Made by a program: the position numbers and the translations under genes. A stretch of 64,000 bases of DNA, taken from NCBI GenBank assembly GCA_016716525.1, contig JADJWE010000001.1, positions 1,984,001-2,048,000 of the forward strand, given 5' to 3'. Each line of letters opens with the position of its first letter. Positions within the stretch are counted from its first letter, which is position 1. Below are positions 34,331 to 43,705 of this stretch, in pieces. This DNA comes from Candidatus Flexicrinis affinis (GTDB lineage: Bacteria; Chloroflexota; Anaerolineae; Aggregatilineales; Phototrophicaceae). The notes under the pieces were generated by a model that was given only the letters and a program-made list of their open reading frames with translations, searched no databases and had not been told where the DNA came from.

Positions 34331-36178
34331 ATGTGCGCTCTCAATATTGGACCGTCACCCCGAGTCAAACCTGCGGACGATGGTTTCATCTACAACGATT
34401 TCGCCTTTACGGTCGCTACCAAGAACGGTTCTGGCAGCCAGACCTCCAACAACACGTTGGTCTACGCCTTGTTTAAGATGGGCATTCCGGTCAACGGAAA
34501 GAACCTGTTCCCGTCGAACATCAAGGGTCTGCCCACGTGGTACACCATCCGCGCGAGCAAAGACGGCTACACCGCCCGCAAGGCCGTGACCGAAATCTGC
34601 ATCGCGTTCAATCAGGACACGGCCGCGGAAGACATCAGTAAGCTCCCGCCCGGCGGCGTATGCATTCTGCCGAGCGAGTGGAACTGGGGCCACAGCCGTG
34701 AAGACGTCATCTACTACGAGATCCCGGTGAAGGACCTCGTCAAGACCGTCGACATCAACCCGGATTTCCGCGACCGAATCAGCAACATGGTGTATGTTGG
34801 CGCAGTCGCTGAACTGTTCGACATCCCGCAGGACAAGATCTACGCGGCGCTGCTCGACTCGTTCAAGGGCAAGACCAAGCCGGCCGACATGAATATGAAC
34901 GTCGTGAAGGCCGCTGCCGAGTGGGCGCGCGAGAACCTCGAGAAGCAGGACCCGTACAAGTTCGCGCCGCTCAACCTCAACGGCGACAAGATCGTCATCA
35001 CGGGCAACGAGTCAGCGGCGCTCGGGGCGATCTTCGGCGGCGTGTCCGTCGTCGCGTGGTACCCGATCACGCCGTCGACCAGCCTTGTCGACGCGATCAT
35101 GGGCTACCAGTATCTGCGGCGCGATCCGGACAACGGCAAAGAGACGGTCGCGGTCATTCAGGCCGAGGACGAGATTGCCGCGATCGGCATGTTGGTGGGC
35201 GCAGGCTGGGCTGGCGCGCGCGCGATGACCAGCACCAGCGGCCCGGGCATCAGCCTCATGGCCGAATTTACCGGCCTCGCCTACTATGCCGAGATCCCCC
35301 TCGTAATCTGGGACATCACGCGCATGGGCCCGTCGACCGGCCTTCCGACGCGCACGTCGCAGGGCGACTTGATCTTCACCTATTTCCTCGGCCATGGTGA
35401 CAGCCGGCAGCTCATTCTGCTGCCTGGAACCGTGGAAGAGTGCTTCGAGTTCGGCTGGCGCGCCTTCGACATCGCCGAGGCGCAGCAGACGCCCGTTTTC
35501 GTGCTCAGCGACCTCGACATCGGCATGAACAACTGGATGGCCGAGCCGTTCCAATATCCCAGCGAGCCGCTCAACCGCGGCAAGGTGCTCAACGCCGAGG
35601 AACTCCAGCAGCACATCGAGAAATTCGGCACGTGGGGCCGCTACAAGGATGTCGACGGCGACGCGGTCGGATACCGCACGCTCCCCGGCACGAATCACCC
35701 GCGCGCGGCGTATTTCCTTCGCGGCACCGGCCACAACGAGATGGCGGTCTACAGCGAGCGTGCCGACGATTGGGTGCAGAACATGCAGCGCCTGCATCGC
35801 AAGTTCGAAAACGCGCGCACGCTGCTGCCTACGCCGATCGAAGTCTGGGACAAAGCCGCGCCCAAGAGGATCGGCATCGTGACCTTCGGCAGCAACGAAG
35901 ACGCCATCCGCGAAGCGCGCGACTGGCTCGCGCAGGACGGCGTCGAGTCGGATTACTTGCGCGTACGTGGTCTTCCGTTGCATCCCGATGTTGCGGAGTT
36001 CATCGCGTCGCACGAACACGTCATTGTGATCGAAAACAACTTCGACGGCCAGCTCAATCAGGTGATCAACGTCGATATGGAACAACGCCCGCCGCGCAAG
36101 ACATCGCTGACACTGGGCGACAGCCTGCCGATGACACCCGAATGGGTGTACGAGCAGGTCACTGCGGTAGTTTCGTAG
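34331..36178 (+). CDS. korA: 2-oxoacid:ferredoxin oxidoreductase, fused gamma-alpha subunit
   Basis: 615 residues. The N-terminal gamma domain (about 20-200; DFAFTVATKNGSGSQTSNNT, FPSNIKGLPTWYTIR) is fused to the alpha domain (from about 220; GNESAALGAIFGGV, YPITPSTSLVD, TSTSGPGISLM). Together with KorB it oxidatively decarboxylates a 2-oxoacid, most likely 2-oxoglutarate, to an acyl-CoA while reducing ferredoxin. The two-subunit form without ferredoxin-like delta is the KorAB type found in Chloroflexota, Actinobacteria and aerobic archaea. AAGGAG lies upstream. korB follows 36 bp downstream. Confidence 0.9.
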   Translation: MCALNIGPSPRVKPADDGFIYNDFAFTVATKNGSGSQTSNNTLVYALFKMGIPVNGKNLFPSNIKGLPTWYTIRASKDGYTARKAVTEICIAFNQDTAAEDISKLPPGGVCILPSEWNWGHSREDVIYYEIPVKDLVKTVDINPDFRDRISNMVYVGAVAELFDIPQDKIYAALLDSFKGKTKPADMNMNVVKAAAEWARENLEKQDPYKFAPLNLNGDKIVITGNESAALGAIFGGVSVVAWYPITPSTSLVDAIMGYQYLRRDPDNGKETVAVIQAEDEIAAIGMLVGAGWAGARAMTSTSGPGISLMAEFTGLAYYAEIPLVIWDITRMGPSTGLPTRTSQGDLIFTYFLGHGDSRQLILLPGTVEECFEFGWRAFDIAEAQQTPVFVLSDLDIGMNNWMAEPFQYPSEPLNRGKVLNAEELQQHIEKFGTWGRYKDVDGDAVGYRTLPGTNHPRAAYFLRGTGHNEMAVYSERADDWVQNMQRLHRKFENARTLLPTPIEVWDKAAPKRIGIVTFGSNEDAIREARDWLAQDGVESDYLRVRGLPLHPDVAEFIASHEHVIVIENNFDGQLNQVINVDMEQRPPRKTSLTLGDSLPMTPEWVYEQVTAVVS

Positions 36179-36214
36179 GTCCGATCCATCGCTAGAGTGT
36201 GACAGAGGAAAATC

Positions 36215-37267
36215 ATGTCTGCGAACCCTCGCATCAAGACTAACCCGATCGGCCTGACCCGCGAAGACTACAAGGGCGGTAAGTCCACCCTATGCCCCGG
36301 CTGCGGCCACGACTCGATCTCGAATCAGATCATCAGCATGGCCTTCGATCTGGGCCTCGAGCAGTACAAGATCATCAAGCTGAGCGGCATTGGCTGCTCG
36401 TCAAAGACGCCGGCCTACTTCCTCGGCCGGTCGCACGGCTTCAATGCGATCCACGGCCGTATGCCGTCGGTCGTGACCGGCGCGACGACCGCCAACCACA
36501 GCCTGACCGCAATCGCGGTCAGCGGTGATGGCGACACGGGTTCGATTGGCTTCGGCCAGTACAAGCACCTGCTGCGACGCAACGTGCCGATGGTGTACAT
36601 CATCGAGAACAACGGCGTTTACGGCTTGACCAAGGGCCAGTTCAGCGCGACAGCCGATCAAGATCAGACGCTGAAGTATTACGGCACGAATACGCTCCGG
36701 CCGATCGACCTCGCGCTCGAGGCCGTCATCGGTGGGGCGACGTTCGTCGCGCGCAGCTTCAGCGGCGACGCCAAGCAGGTCGAGGCGCTGATGAAGGCGG
36801 CCGTGAATCATCGCGGGACTGCTGTCATCGACATCGTCAGCCCTTGCGTGACGTTCAACAACGAGATCACGTCGACCAAGAGCTACAGCTACGGCAAGGC
36901 CAACGAAATGCCGCTCCATGAAATCCGTTACGTGGCCCCGGGCTACGTTCCGGAGAAGGAAGAGATCGTCATCGAAGACTACGATCCGAACGAGGTCATC
37001 GAAGTCGAATTGCACGGCGGCGCGATCGTCCGGCTCAAGAAGCTGGGCCGCGACCATGACCCGCGCAACAAGATGCAGGCGATTCAGGCGCTTGAAGACG
37101 CCGAACGCGACGGCATCCTCATCACCGGCTTGATCTACTACGAAGAGCCGCGCCCGACGCTGGCTGAAACGATGCATCTGACCGACACGCCGCTCTCGGC
37201 GTTGCCGGCCGGCAAGCTGCGCCCCAGCGAGGACGCGCTCAAGAAGGTCTTGGCGAGCTTCCGCTAG
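36215..37267 (+). CDS. korB: 2-oxoacid:ferredoxin oxidoreductase beta subunit
   Basis: 350 residues. It holds thiamine diphosphate and an Fe-S cluster. LCPGCGHDSI (near residue 26) supplies two of the cluster Cys residues, with further ones in SGIGCSSK and SPCVTF. The TPP/Mg motif is SGDGDTGSIGFGQYKHLLRRN, with NNGVYGLTKGQFS. The C-terminal 50 residues are an acidic tail. Forms the enzyme with the preceding korA gene and is followed directly by a terminator. Confidence 0.92.
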   Translation: MSANPRIKTNPIGLTREDYKGGKSTLCPGCGHDSISNQIISMAFDLGLEQYKIIKLSGIGCSSKTPAYFLGRSHGFNAIHGRMPSVVTGATTANHSLTAIAVSGDGDTGSIGFGQYKHLLRRNVPMVYIIENNGVYGLTKGQFSATADQDQTLKYYGTNTLRPIDLALEAVIGGATFVARSFSGDAKQVEALMKAAVNHRGTAVIDIVSPCVTFNNEITSTKSYSYGKANEMPLHEIRYVAPGYVPEKEEIVIEDYDPNEVIEVELHGGAIVRLKKLGRDHDPRNKMQAIQALEDAERDGILITGLIYYEEPRPTLAETMHLTDTPLSALPAGKLRPSEDALKKVLASFR

Positions 37268-37287
37268 CTCGACCGTCGGACTACGTG

Positions 37288-37319
37288 AACCGCCCTACGA
37301 TGTCTCGCAGGGCGGTTTT
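37288..37319 (+). terminator. rho-independent terminator of korAB
   Basis: AACCGCCCT pairs with AGGGCGGTT (9 bp, 12-nt loop), followed by TT then G. It is about 20 bp after the korB stop. Confidence 0.8.
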
Positions 37320-37425
37320 GATTCGTGCCCCCGAAATGTGGGGACAGTCTGCCGCAGGTCTTGACAGTACTCATATTTTGACGATCATCTAATTTGACGC
37401 ACATCACATTAAAAGGAGGTGGCTC

Positions 37426-38052
37426 GTGCTCACTAAAGCGCAGCAGATGGACGTGCTGCAACTGTTCAAAGCGCTGGCAGACGACACCCGGTTTGCCATG
37501 TACGCTCAGCTCGTGCAGGGTGAACAATCGGTCGGCGTGCTTGCAGAGGCGCTGCAGATCACCGAACCGACCGCTTCGCATCATCTCGGCAAGCTGCGGC
37601 AGGTCGGCTTGGTGACGATGCGTGCCAGCGGTACCCACCGCATGTACTCGATCGACCCCGGTCGCGTGAAGTACTTCAAGGCGATGGTCGGCCAGATCGA
37701 CCAGCTCGACCATTCGGACGAACCCGAAGACAAGGCATGGCTCGACAGCCTCGATGTCAGCGAGGACGACCGCAAGGTGTTCAAGGACTACTTCGCCAAC
37801 GGCCGGCTGACGCAAATCCCGACCAAGCAGAAGAAACTGCTGGTCGTGCTGCAGTGGCTGGCGACCAAGTTCGAGGCCAACCGCGAATACACCGAGCGCG
37901 AGGTCAACGCCATCGTGTCGGAGGTCCACGAGGACTACGCCACGCTGCGCCGCAACCTGATCGAGTTCGGGTTCCTGCGCCGCGAGCGCGGCGGGGGCCG
38001 CTATTGGGTAACGCCGGAGGACGAAAAAGGGACGCAGTGGGTTGAGTTCTAG
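37426..38052 (+). CDS. ArsR-family HTH regulator with DUF2087 domain
   Basis: 208 residues. Residues 8-85 are a winged helix of the ArsR type (ALADDTRFAMYAQLVQGEQ, ITEPTASHHLGKLRQVGLV). Residues 115-195 are a DUF2087 domain (FKDYFANGRLTQIPTKQKK, YTEREVNAIV, LRRNLIEFGFLRRERGGG). The GTG start at 37426 is preceded by a near-perfect AAGGAGGTG. No metal-binding Cys/His pair typical of arsenic sensors is seen. Three TTGAC-like copies upstream (37361, 37376, 37395) could be sites for its own control. Likely a transcription regulator with unknown signal. Confidence 0.87.
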   Translation: MLTKAQQMDVLQLFKALADDTRFAMYAQLVQGEQSVGVLAEALQITEPTASHHLGKLRQVGLVTMRASGTHRMYSIDPGRVKYFKAMVGQIDQLDHSDEPEDKAWLDSLDVSEDDRKVFKDYFANGRLTQIPTKQKKLLVVLQWLATKFEANREYTEREVNAIVSEVHEDYATLRRNLIEFGFLRRERGGGRYWVTPEDEKGTQWVEF

Positions 38053-38175
38053 CCGAGCGTCAGTAGCTGCGCTTCACAGCGAGAGTTGACTGAGCGCACA
38101 GCGACAGTACGGAAAGACCGCCGCATCGGTATGGTATGATTCGCTCCCTACTGCGGGGCACGGAGCATACCGCCG

Positions 38176-39768
38176 ATGCGGATTCAGCGTTTACTGTTGG
38201 GAGTATGGATCGTCGTCGCGGCCGCAGGCTGCAACCTGACGGCATCCGAGCCAACGTCTACTCCTACGCCCGATGTGACCGTCACCGACACACCAACCGT
38301 GACCGCCACGCCGACTGCCAGCGCTACACCGACAGCGACGTTTACGGCCTCGGCCACATTCACGCCGAGCAGCACTCCGACCGTCACGCCCACACCGTCG
38401 CCGACGTTCACACCGACCGTAACACCCCAGCCCGTCGCGCTCCTGCGGGTTGACAACAGCGCGCTGCTTGACATCGCCGGCGACGTCCGCGACGGACTCG
38501 AGTTCCCGCACGTCGCCTATACTGTCTCCAACGACCGGCAGACGATCACGAACTTGTCCACTGCCCAGCCCGAGACAGGCATCGTGACGCTCTACTTTGC
38601 ATCACCGTCCAACCCCGCCGGCCGCATCGAAATCGTCGAGGTCAACAGCCAAATCGACGATCAGTTCTACATTGCGCCAAGCGGCAGCGCCGCGGCCTAC
38701 CTCGTCAGCGACCCATTGGGCTTAACCAGCGGGCTGTATGTCGCCGACGTGGCGCTTGGGTTAAGCGCGCGCATCAGCACGATGAACAGCTTCACCCAGC
38801 GTGGGCGGTTTAGCGCGCCCGATTTCTCGCCCGATGGGCGCAGGCTCGCCGTGGCGATGGCCACCGGATACGACCTTGACGTCTTCCTCTACGACCTCGA
38901 TCAAGCACAGTGGTTCAATCTCACTAACGCCGGGTCGTATGACTGGGCGCCTCAGTGGTCGCCGGACGGGCGATTCGTCGCATTCCTGTCCGACCGCGAG
39001 ACGTGTTCGTCTTGGATCCCGGGCGATGGCGGCTGTGTCGCAGGCGTCGACGAGCCGCAAGCTGCCGGCCATATCTATCTGTTCGACGTCACCAACGGCA
39101 GCGTCACGAAAGTGTCCGAAGACGCTGTCGTCGAACAGCCGCGTTGGGTCACGCCGAGGCTGTTGTCGTACGCCGTGACCGACCCGACCGACATACTCAG
39201 CCAGGAACGCAGTCTGTACCTCGCCGATGTCATCAGCGGCACGGTATCGCCGGTGCGCATCCGCGGGACGCAGGGCATGACCATCTACTCGAGCGAGGCA
39301 TACTCGCGGGATGGGCGCTATGTACTGCTGCAGAACAGCACCAGCACGGCCAATCAGGTCGTTCTGATGACCGTGGCCGGCGACCCGATCGCCACGACAT
39401 CGGACCTGAACTTCCCGCGCTTCGGCATGGCAGCGTCGTGGGACGCGGCCGGGACGCGGATCGTCATCGGCGGGCTGGCAGGACAGTGTCCTTTCGGCCG
39501 CGTAATGGTCGATGTGGCCGCAACCGTCGCGCAGCAGCAGTTCGTGTATACCGCTTCGCCGCTACCTCCTAACCCGACCAGCATGTGCCAGCCCGTGTTC
39601 AACGGGGACGGAACATGGGCGGCGCTCGTCGGCGTCAGCCGGCCTTCAGCGACCGCCCCCGACGGACGCGAGGACGTCTACGTCGTCAACAACAACGGCT
39701 ATGACCAGCGCAACATGACCGGCACATTGCGCGGCTCGTTCCGGCTGCTTGGATGGGTCGGCGGCTGA
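38176..39768 (+). CDS. beta-propeller (TolB/PD40-like) lipoprotein with Thr-Pro stalk
   Basis: 530 residues. A lipobox (VVAAAGC, Cys19) marks a lipoprotein. A stalk of about 65 residues built from T-P/T-A repeats follows. The rest has repeating PD40 propeller units, e.g. SAPDFSPDGRRLAVAM, YDWAPQWSPDGRFVAF, YSSEAYSRDGRYVLL and MCQPVFNGDGTWAAL. It would face outward on the membrane and hold a propeller away from the surface, probably for protein binding. A TATGAT hexamer at 38135-38140 could be its -10. Partner unknown. Confidence 0.88.
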   Translation: MRIQRLLLGVWIVVAAAGCNLTASEPTSTPTPDVTVTDTPTVTATPTASATPTATFTASATFTPSSTPTVTPTPSPTFTPTVTPQPVALLRVDNSALLDIAGDVRDGLEFPHVAYTVSNDRQTITNLSTAQPETGIVTLYFASPSNPAGRIEIVEVNSQIDDQFYIAPSGSAAAYLVSDPLGLTSGLYVADVALGLSARISTMNSFTQRGRFSAPDFSPDGRRLAVAMATGYDLDVFLYDLDQAQWFNLTNAGSYDWAPQWSPDGRFVAFLSDRETCSSWIPGDGGCVAGVDEPQAAGHIYLFDVTNGSVTKVSEDAVVEQPRWVTPRLLSYAVTDPTDILSQERSLYLADVISGTVSPVRIRGTQGMTIYSSEAYSRDGRYVLLQNSTSTANQVVLMTVAGDPIATTSDLNFPRFGMAASWDAAGTRIVIGGLAGQCPFGRVMVDVAATVAQQQFVYTASPLPPNPTSMCQPVFNGDGTWAALVGVSRPSATAPDGREDVYVVNNNGYDQRNMTGTLRGSFRLLGWVGG

Positions 39769-39867
39769 TCCGCCGCGATTGTGAGCATTGCGTTGGAATA
39801 CTGGCGCGGCGCCGACAACTCGCGTATCATTTGAAAATATTCAAACGTGCTTGAAAGGATACCCCGC

Positions 39868-41697
39868 ATGACCGATGCTCCCGCAGCGGAAGCCAAACAA
39901 ACCGGCGCCGAAGACGTCGTTTGGGATCTCTCCGTATTCTATTCGAGCCTCGAAGATCCCCAAATCGAGGCCGATATCCAGCGTACGCACGAGCTTGCCG
40001 ACGAGTTCGCGCGGCGCTACAAAGGCAAGGTCGCCACGCTCAGCGCCGACGAGATCGTCTCGGCGATCACGCTGTCCGAGGAAATCCAAGACCTCGAGGG
40101 CCGCGTCTCGTCGTTTGCGTACCTCAAGTTCAGCGAGGATGCGATCGATCCGAAGGCCGGCGCACTCGTGCAGCGTGTGACCGAGTTCGGATCGGAGATC
40201 GGCCAGAAGATGGTGTTCTTCGAGCTTGAGTGGAACGAAATGGACGACGAAGAGGCCATGGACATCATGGTCGAACCGCAGGTCGCCAAGTACCGCTTCC
40301 AGCTCGAGTCTGCGCGCCGCTACAAGAAGCATCAGCTCAGCGAGATCGAAGAGCAGCTGCTGATGGAGAAGTCGGTGACTGGCAACGCGGCGTGGGGGCG
40401 CTTCTTCACCCAGATCACCAGCGCGATGCGCTACGAACTGGACGGCGAGAAGCTCACGCAGTCGCAGATCATGGAGAAGATGCGCGATCCCGACCGCGAG
40501 CTGCGCCGCCGTGCGGCAGACGCGGTGACCAAGACCCTGCGCGAGAAGTCGATGGAACTGACCTACATCTTCAACGTGCTGGCCGCGGACAAGGCTCAGA
40601 ACGACAAGCGCCGCGAGTACGAGTCGTGGATTTCGGCACGCAACCTCGCCAACCTCGCGCCAGACAGCGTGGTCGAGGCGCTGATCAGCGCCGTGACCGC
40701 CAGCTACGATATCGTCGCGCGGCACTACGACCTCAAGCGCCGCCTGCTGGGGGTCGAGACCTTGTACGACTACGACCGCTATGCTCCGCTTGCGCTTCAG
40801 GAGTCTGACGCGTTTTACCCGTGGGGCACTGCGCGCGAGATCATCCTCGAGGCGTTCGACGCCTTCAGCCCGACGTTGAAGGACACTGCCAGCAAGTTCT
40901 TCGACAACAACTGGATCCACGCGGCGCCGATGCCCAACAAGCGCGGCGGCGCGTATGCCAGCCCGACCGTGCCCAGTGCGCATCCGTTTGTATTCCTCAC
41001 TTACCTCGGCAAGACCGACAACGTGCAGACGCTCGCCCACGAACTCGGCCATGGCATGCACATGTACCTGTCCGGGCAGGCGCATTCGTGGCAAGGTCTG
41101 TACACCCCGCTGACAACCGCAGAGATGGCTTCGGTCTTCGCCGAGATGTTGGTGTTCCAGGACCTGCAGAAGAAGGAGCCGAATCCCGAAGCGCGCCTTG
41201 CGATGCTGTTCGAAAAGGTCGAAAGCACGTTCGCGACCGTTTTCCGCCAGATCAGCATGAACCGCTTCGAGGACGCGATGCACACCGCACGCCGTGCAGA
41301 GGGCGAGCTTTCGCATGAGCGGCTCTCGGAGCTGTGGATCGAGACGCAGCGCGCGATGTTCGGCAGCAGCGTCGATCTGCGTGACGATTATGGCGCGTGG
41401 TGGAGCTATGTCCCGCACTTTTTGCAGGCGCCGGGCTACGTGTATGCGTATGCCTTCGGCGAGCTGCTCGTGCTGGCACTGTATAACCTGTATCTGGAGC
41501 GCGGCGCGGAATTCGCGCCCAAGTACGTGGACGTGCTGGCCGCCGGCGGTTCGGATTACCCGGACAAGATCCTCGCCAAGGTCGACGTCGACCTGAACGA
41601 CCCGGCGTTTTGGAGCAAAGGTCTGGATGCCATTCGTGCGCTGGTTGCTCAAGAAGAGCAGATCGCGCGCGAGCTGTACCCCGAGAAATTCGCGTAG
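39868..41697 (+). CDS. pepF: M3 family oligoendopeptidase F
   Basis: 609 residues of the M3B oligopeptidase family, cytoplasmic zinc peptidase for short peptides. The zinc motif is H391-E-L-G-H395 (LAHELGHGMHMY), with a downstream E in EMASVFAEMLV as third ligand. The C-terminal substrate region contains APGYVYAYAFGELL. The ATG at 39868 follows GAAAGGA; an earlier GTG at 39847 is less likely. Ends before a hairpin terminator. Confidence 0.94.
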   Translation: MTDAPAAEAKQTGAEDVVWDLSVFYSSLEDPQIEADIQRTHELADEFARRYKGKVATLSADEIVSAITLSEEIQDLEGRVSSFAYLKFSEDAIDPKAGALVQRVTEFGSEIGQKMVFFELEWNEMDDEEAMDIMVEPQVAKYRFQLESARRYKKHQLSEIEEQLLMEKSVTGNAAWGRFFTQITSAMRYELDGEKLTQSQIMEKMRDPDRELRRRAADAVTKTLREKSMELTYIFNVLAADKAQNDKRREYESWISARNLANLAPDSVVEALISAVTASYDIVARHYDLKRRLLGVETLYDYDRYAPLALQESDAFYPWGTAREIILEAFDAFSPTLKDTASKFFDNNWIHAAPMPNKRGGAYASPTVPSAHPFVFLTYLGKTDNVQTLAHELGHGMHMYLSGQAHSWQGLYTPLTTAEMASVFAEMLVFQDLQKKEPNPEARLAMLFEKVESTFATVFRQISMNRFEDAMHTARRAEGELSHERLSELWIETQRAMFGSSVDLRDDYGAWWSYVPHFLQAPGYVYAYAFGELLVLALYNLYLERGAEFAPKYVDVLAAGGSDYPDKILAKVDVDLNDPAFWSKGLDAIRALVAQEEQIARELYPEKFA

Positions 41698-41713
41698 GAC
41701 TGGCCCGCAACAT

Positions 41714-41747
41714 ACAACGGCCCGAGGGATCGCCCCCGGGCCGTTGT
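41714..41747. terminator. hairpin terminator between convergent genes
   Basis: An 11-bp perfect stem (ACAACGGCCCG with CGGGCCGTTGT) and 12-nt loop lie between pepF and the minus-strand sigma-partner gene. T tracts are short on both sides. Confidence 0.7.
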
Positions 41748-41772
41748 GATTCGGTCAAGTTTTCGCGGCGTC

Positions 41773-42159
41773 CTACGCCTCTTGCGACGTCGCTTCCAGA
41801 TCACGTTCGGCGCGGCTGGACGCTACGCCGGTCAACCAGCGAAGGACGATCAGCACGGCGCCCACGACCGCGAAGACACCGGCTGCCCACTGCACGCGCG
41901 GGGGCATCGCGCGAACCCGCGCAACCACGCTCCGATCCGGCGTCCCGAGCAGGTCCGCGCGTAGATCGCGCACGAACTTGTGCGACGGCTCGACCGGCGT
42001 GAACATCGACCGCAGCGCGAGCAGGATCGGAATAAACGGCTCGACAAGGTCTTGATCATGCTCCCGCGCGCTGCGGCGCATGCCGGACTCGCCCGACGAG
42101 CCGAGCAGCGCCTCGGTCATCGCATTGAGTGCATCATCGAGGGGTGTTTCGACGTTCAT
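41773..42159 (-). CDS. one-TM protein coupled to sigma factor (possible anti-sigma)
   Basis: 128 residues. An N-terminal soluble part of about 85 residues (EALLGSSGESGMRRSAREHD) is followed by one TM helix (WAAGVFAVVGAVLIVLRWL) and a short tail. Its ATG overlaps the sigma factor stop (ATGA), the usual arrangement of an ECF sigma factor with its membrane anti-sigma factor. No zinc-binding HxxxCxxC motif is present, so it is not a ZAS-type anti-sigma. The role is inferred from position. Confidence 0.7.
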   Translation of the reverse strand: MNVETPLDDALNAMTEALLGSSGESGMRRSAREHDQDLVEPFIPILLALRSMFTPVEPSHKFVRDLRADLLGTPDRSVVARVRAMPPRVQWAAGVFAVVGAVLIVLRWLTGVASSRAERDLEATSQEA

Positions 42160-42794
42160 CGGGTCGCTTTCCTTCGTTTCGACTTCTCGTCCTTCGGGGC
42201 CGTGTCAGTGGCCGGCCACGGCTTTTGCATTTCGTCGCGCAGCGCCAGCAGCGTGCGGTGGTACAACGATTTCACCGCGCCTTCGGTGCGGTCCATAATG
42301 GCGCCGACTTCTGCATTGGACAGCCCTTCGACGAACTTGAGCGTCAGGAGCTGTTGGCGTTCCTCGGGCAAGGTCTTGACAATGGCCCGCAGTCGATCGA
42401 CATCTTCCTGTTCTTCCACGGCGCGGTCCGGCGCGTCGCTCACAAGCTCGCTGGCGATGTAATCCTCCAGCGCAACGATCTTGCGCCGGCCCTGATCGCG
42501 GTGCCAGTTAGCGGTCAGATTGTGTGCGATGCGATACAGCCACGCCTGAAATGGGATGCCGCGGTCAGTGTACGAGTCGATATGCCCCATCGCGCGGAAG
42601 AACACGCGCGACGTTAGGTCTTCCGCGTCTTGTGCGCTGCCGGTGCGGAAGTAAATGTAGTTGTAGATCCGTTTGACGTAGCGTTCGTACAGCTCGCCGA
42701 ACGCCGCTTGATCGGTATGGCAATGCTCGACCAACTCCACATCGGATAGGTCTTTGAGGCTGGGCCGTTTGGGGACACGCTTAAAGAGTTTCAT
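42156..42794 (-). CDS. ECF-type RNA polymerase sigma factor
   Basis: 212 residues from the ATG at 42794. Region 2 spans about 15-90 (LVEHCHTDQAAFGELYERYV, DAEDLTSRVFFRAM). Region 4 is at about 130-190 (LPEERQQLLTLKFVEGLSNAE, GAIMDRTEGAVKSLYHR). It should direct RNA polymerase to a stress or envelope regulon under control of the overlapping downstream membrane protein. An upstream GTG would extend it only slightly. Divergent from the LysM lipoprotein gene, whose promoter lies in the same gap. Confidence 0.93.
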   Translation of the reverse strand: MKLFKRVPKRPSLKDLSDVELVEHCHTDQAAFGELYERYVKRIYNYIYFRTGSAQDAEDLTSRVFFRAMGHIDSYTDRGIPFQAWLYRIAHNLTANWHRDQGRRKIVALEDYIASELVSDAPDRAVEEQEDVDRLRAIVKTLPEERQQLLTLKFVEGLSNAEVGAIMDRTEGAVKSLYHRTLLALRDEMQKPWPATDTAPKDEKSKRRKATR

Positions 42795-42848
42795 CACTAC
42801 CAATAACCCACGTTTGCCCACTTCGTTGCGATTCGGCAGACAATTGTT

Positions 42849-42878
42849 TTGCACCCGCCGCTACACCGATGGTATGCT
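42849..42878 (+). promoter_or_regulatory. possible promoter of the LysM lipoprotein gene
   Basis: TTGCAC (42849-42854) and TATGCT (42873-42878), spacer 18 bp, 35 bp before the ATG. Confidence 0.45.
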
Positions 42879-42913
42879 AATTGTTACAGTTTCCTGACCT
42901 TTTGGGAACGCGT

Positions 42914-43693
42914 ATGTCCAAGTCGAAGATATTGCCTGTGTTGGCATTGTGTGCCGCTGTTGTGCTGAGCGGCTGTTTTCGTCAGGCTGATGAAACGTTT
43001 GACGAAGTGACGCTTGCCCCGGCAACGAGCTCCGGATTGGGGATCACGTCTGTGCCGGTGACCAGCGTCCTCGGGCCGACCAATACGGTCCCCCTGCTTA
43101 TCACTCTGGCGGTGACAGAGACGCCGGGCACCTTGGCTACCGAAGCTGCGTCGGGCCAGTCTCTGACCGTCACGCCTGCGCGGACGTTCATCACGCCCGG
43201 TTCGCCGCTCGGCACCTTTACCGTCCCGACCATCACGCCTACGCTTGGGCCGACTGAGACGATAACGCCGGGCGGACTGATCACGCCGACCGACTTCTTC
43301 GACGCCGACGAGGCGGGCGTCAACTCGGCCTGCGAGTATGAGGTGCGCGGCGGCGACACGCTGTACAGCATCGCCCTGCGCAATCGCACGACGATCACGG
43401 CTATCAGAGAGGCGAACGAGCTCGCCAACGATACGATTTTCCCCGGCGACATTCTGATCATCCCGGGCTGCAACGACGAAGACGAGACCGAGAGCGCCGA
43501 CGCTCCTGACGCACCGGACGTTCCGGAAGGGTTCATCGTCCACATCGTCCAGTCTGGCGAGGTGCTCGGTGCGATTGCCGAACGCTACGGCGTAGGCCAA
43601 AGCGTCATCGTCTCAGCGAACAACCTGACGAACCCCAACGCACTGTCGGTCGGCCAGCGCCTGCTGATCCCGGTGCCGACCGAGACTCCATAG
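42914..43693 (+). CDS. lipoprotein with two LysM domains
   Basis: 259 residues. The lipobox is VVLSGC (Cys 21). A Thr/Pro/Gly stalk of about 100 residues precedes two LysM domains. The first is CEYEVRGGDTLYSIALRNRT (ending ILIIPGC) and the second is HIVQSGEVLGAIAERYG (ending RLLIPVP). It should sit on the outer face of the membrane and bind peptidoglycan. Position next to an ECF sigma/anti-sigma pair suggests envelope stress control; that is inference. Confidence 0.9.
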   Translation: MSKSKILPVLALCAAVVLSGCFRQADETFDEVTLAPATSSGLGITSVPVTSVLGPTNTVPLLITLAVTETPGTLATEAASGQSLTVTPARTFITPGSPLGTFTVPTITPTLGPTETITPGGLITPTDFFDADEAGVNSACEYEVRGGDTLYSIALRNRTTITAIREANELANDTIFPGDILIIPGCNDEDETESADAPDAPDVPEGFIVHIVQSGEVLGAIAERYGVGQSVIVSANNLTNPNALSVGQRLLIPVPTETP

Positions 43694-43705
43694 AGGATTA
43701 CCCCC

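Noticed and set aside
38230..38440. Tandem repeat of about 210 bp rich in ACNCCGAC
   Set aside because: This is the coding sequence of the Thr-Pro stalk of the lipoprotein; repeats are at protein level and imperfect in DNA.
39841..41652. A 603-residue open frame on the minus strand
   Set aside because: It lies exactly opposite pepF, whose zinc motif and length are certain. The minus translation is Arg/Val/His-rich without family signals, as expected for the antisense of GC-rich codons.
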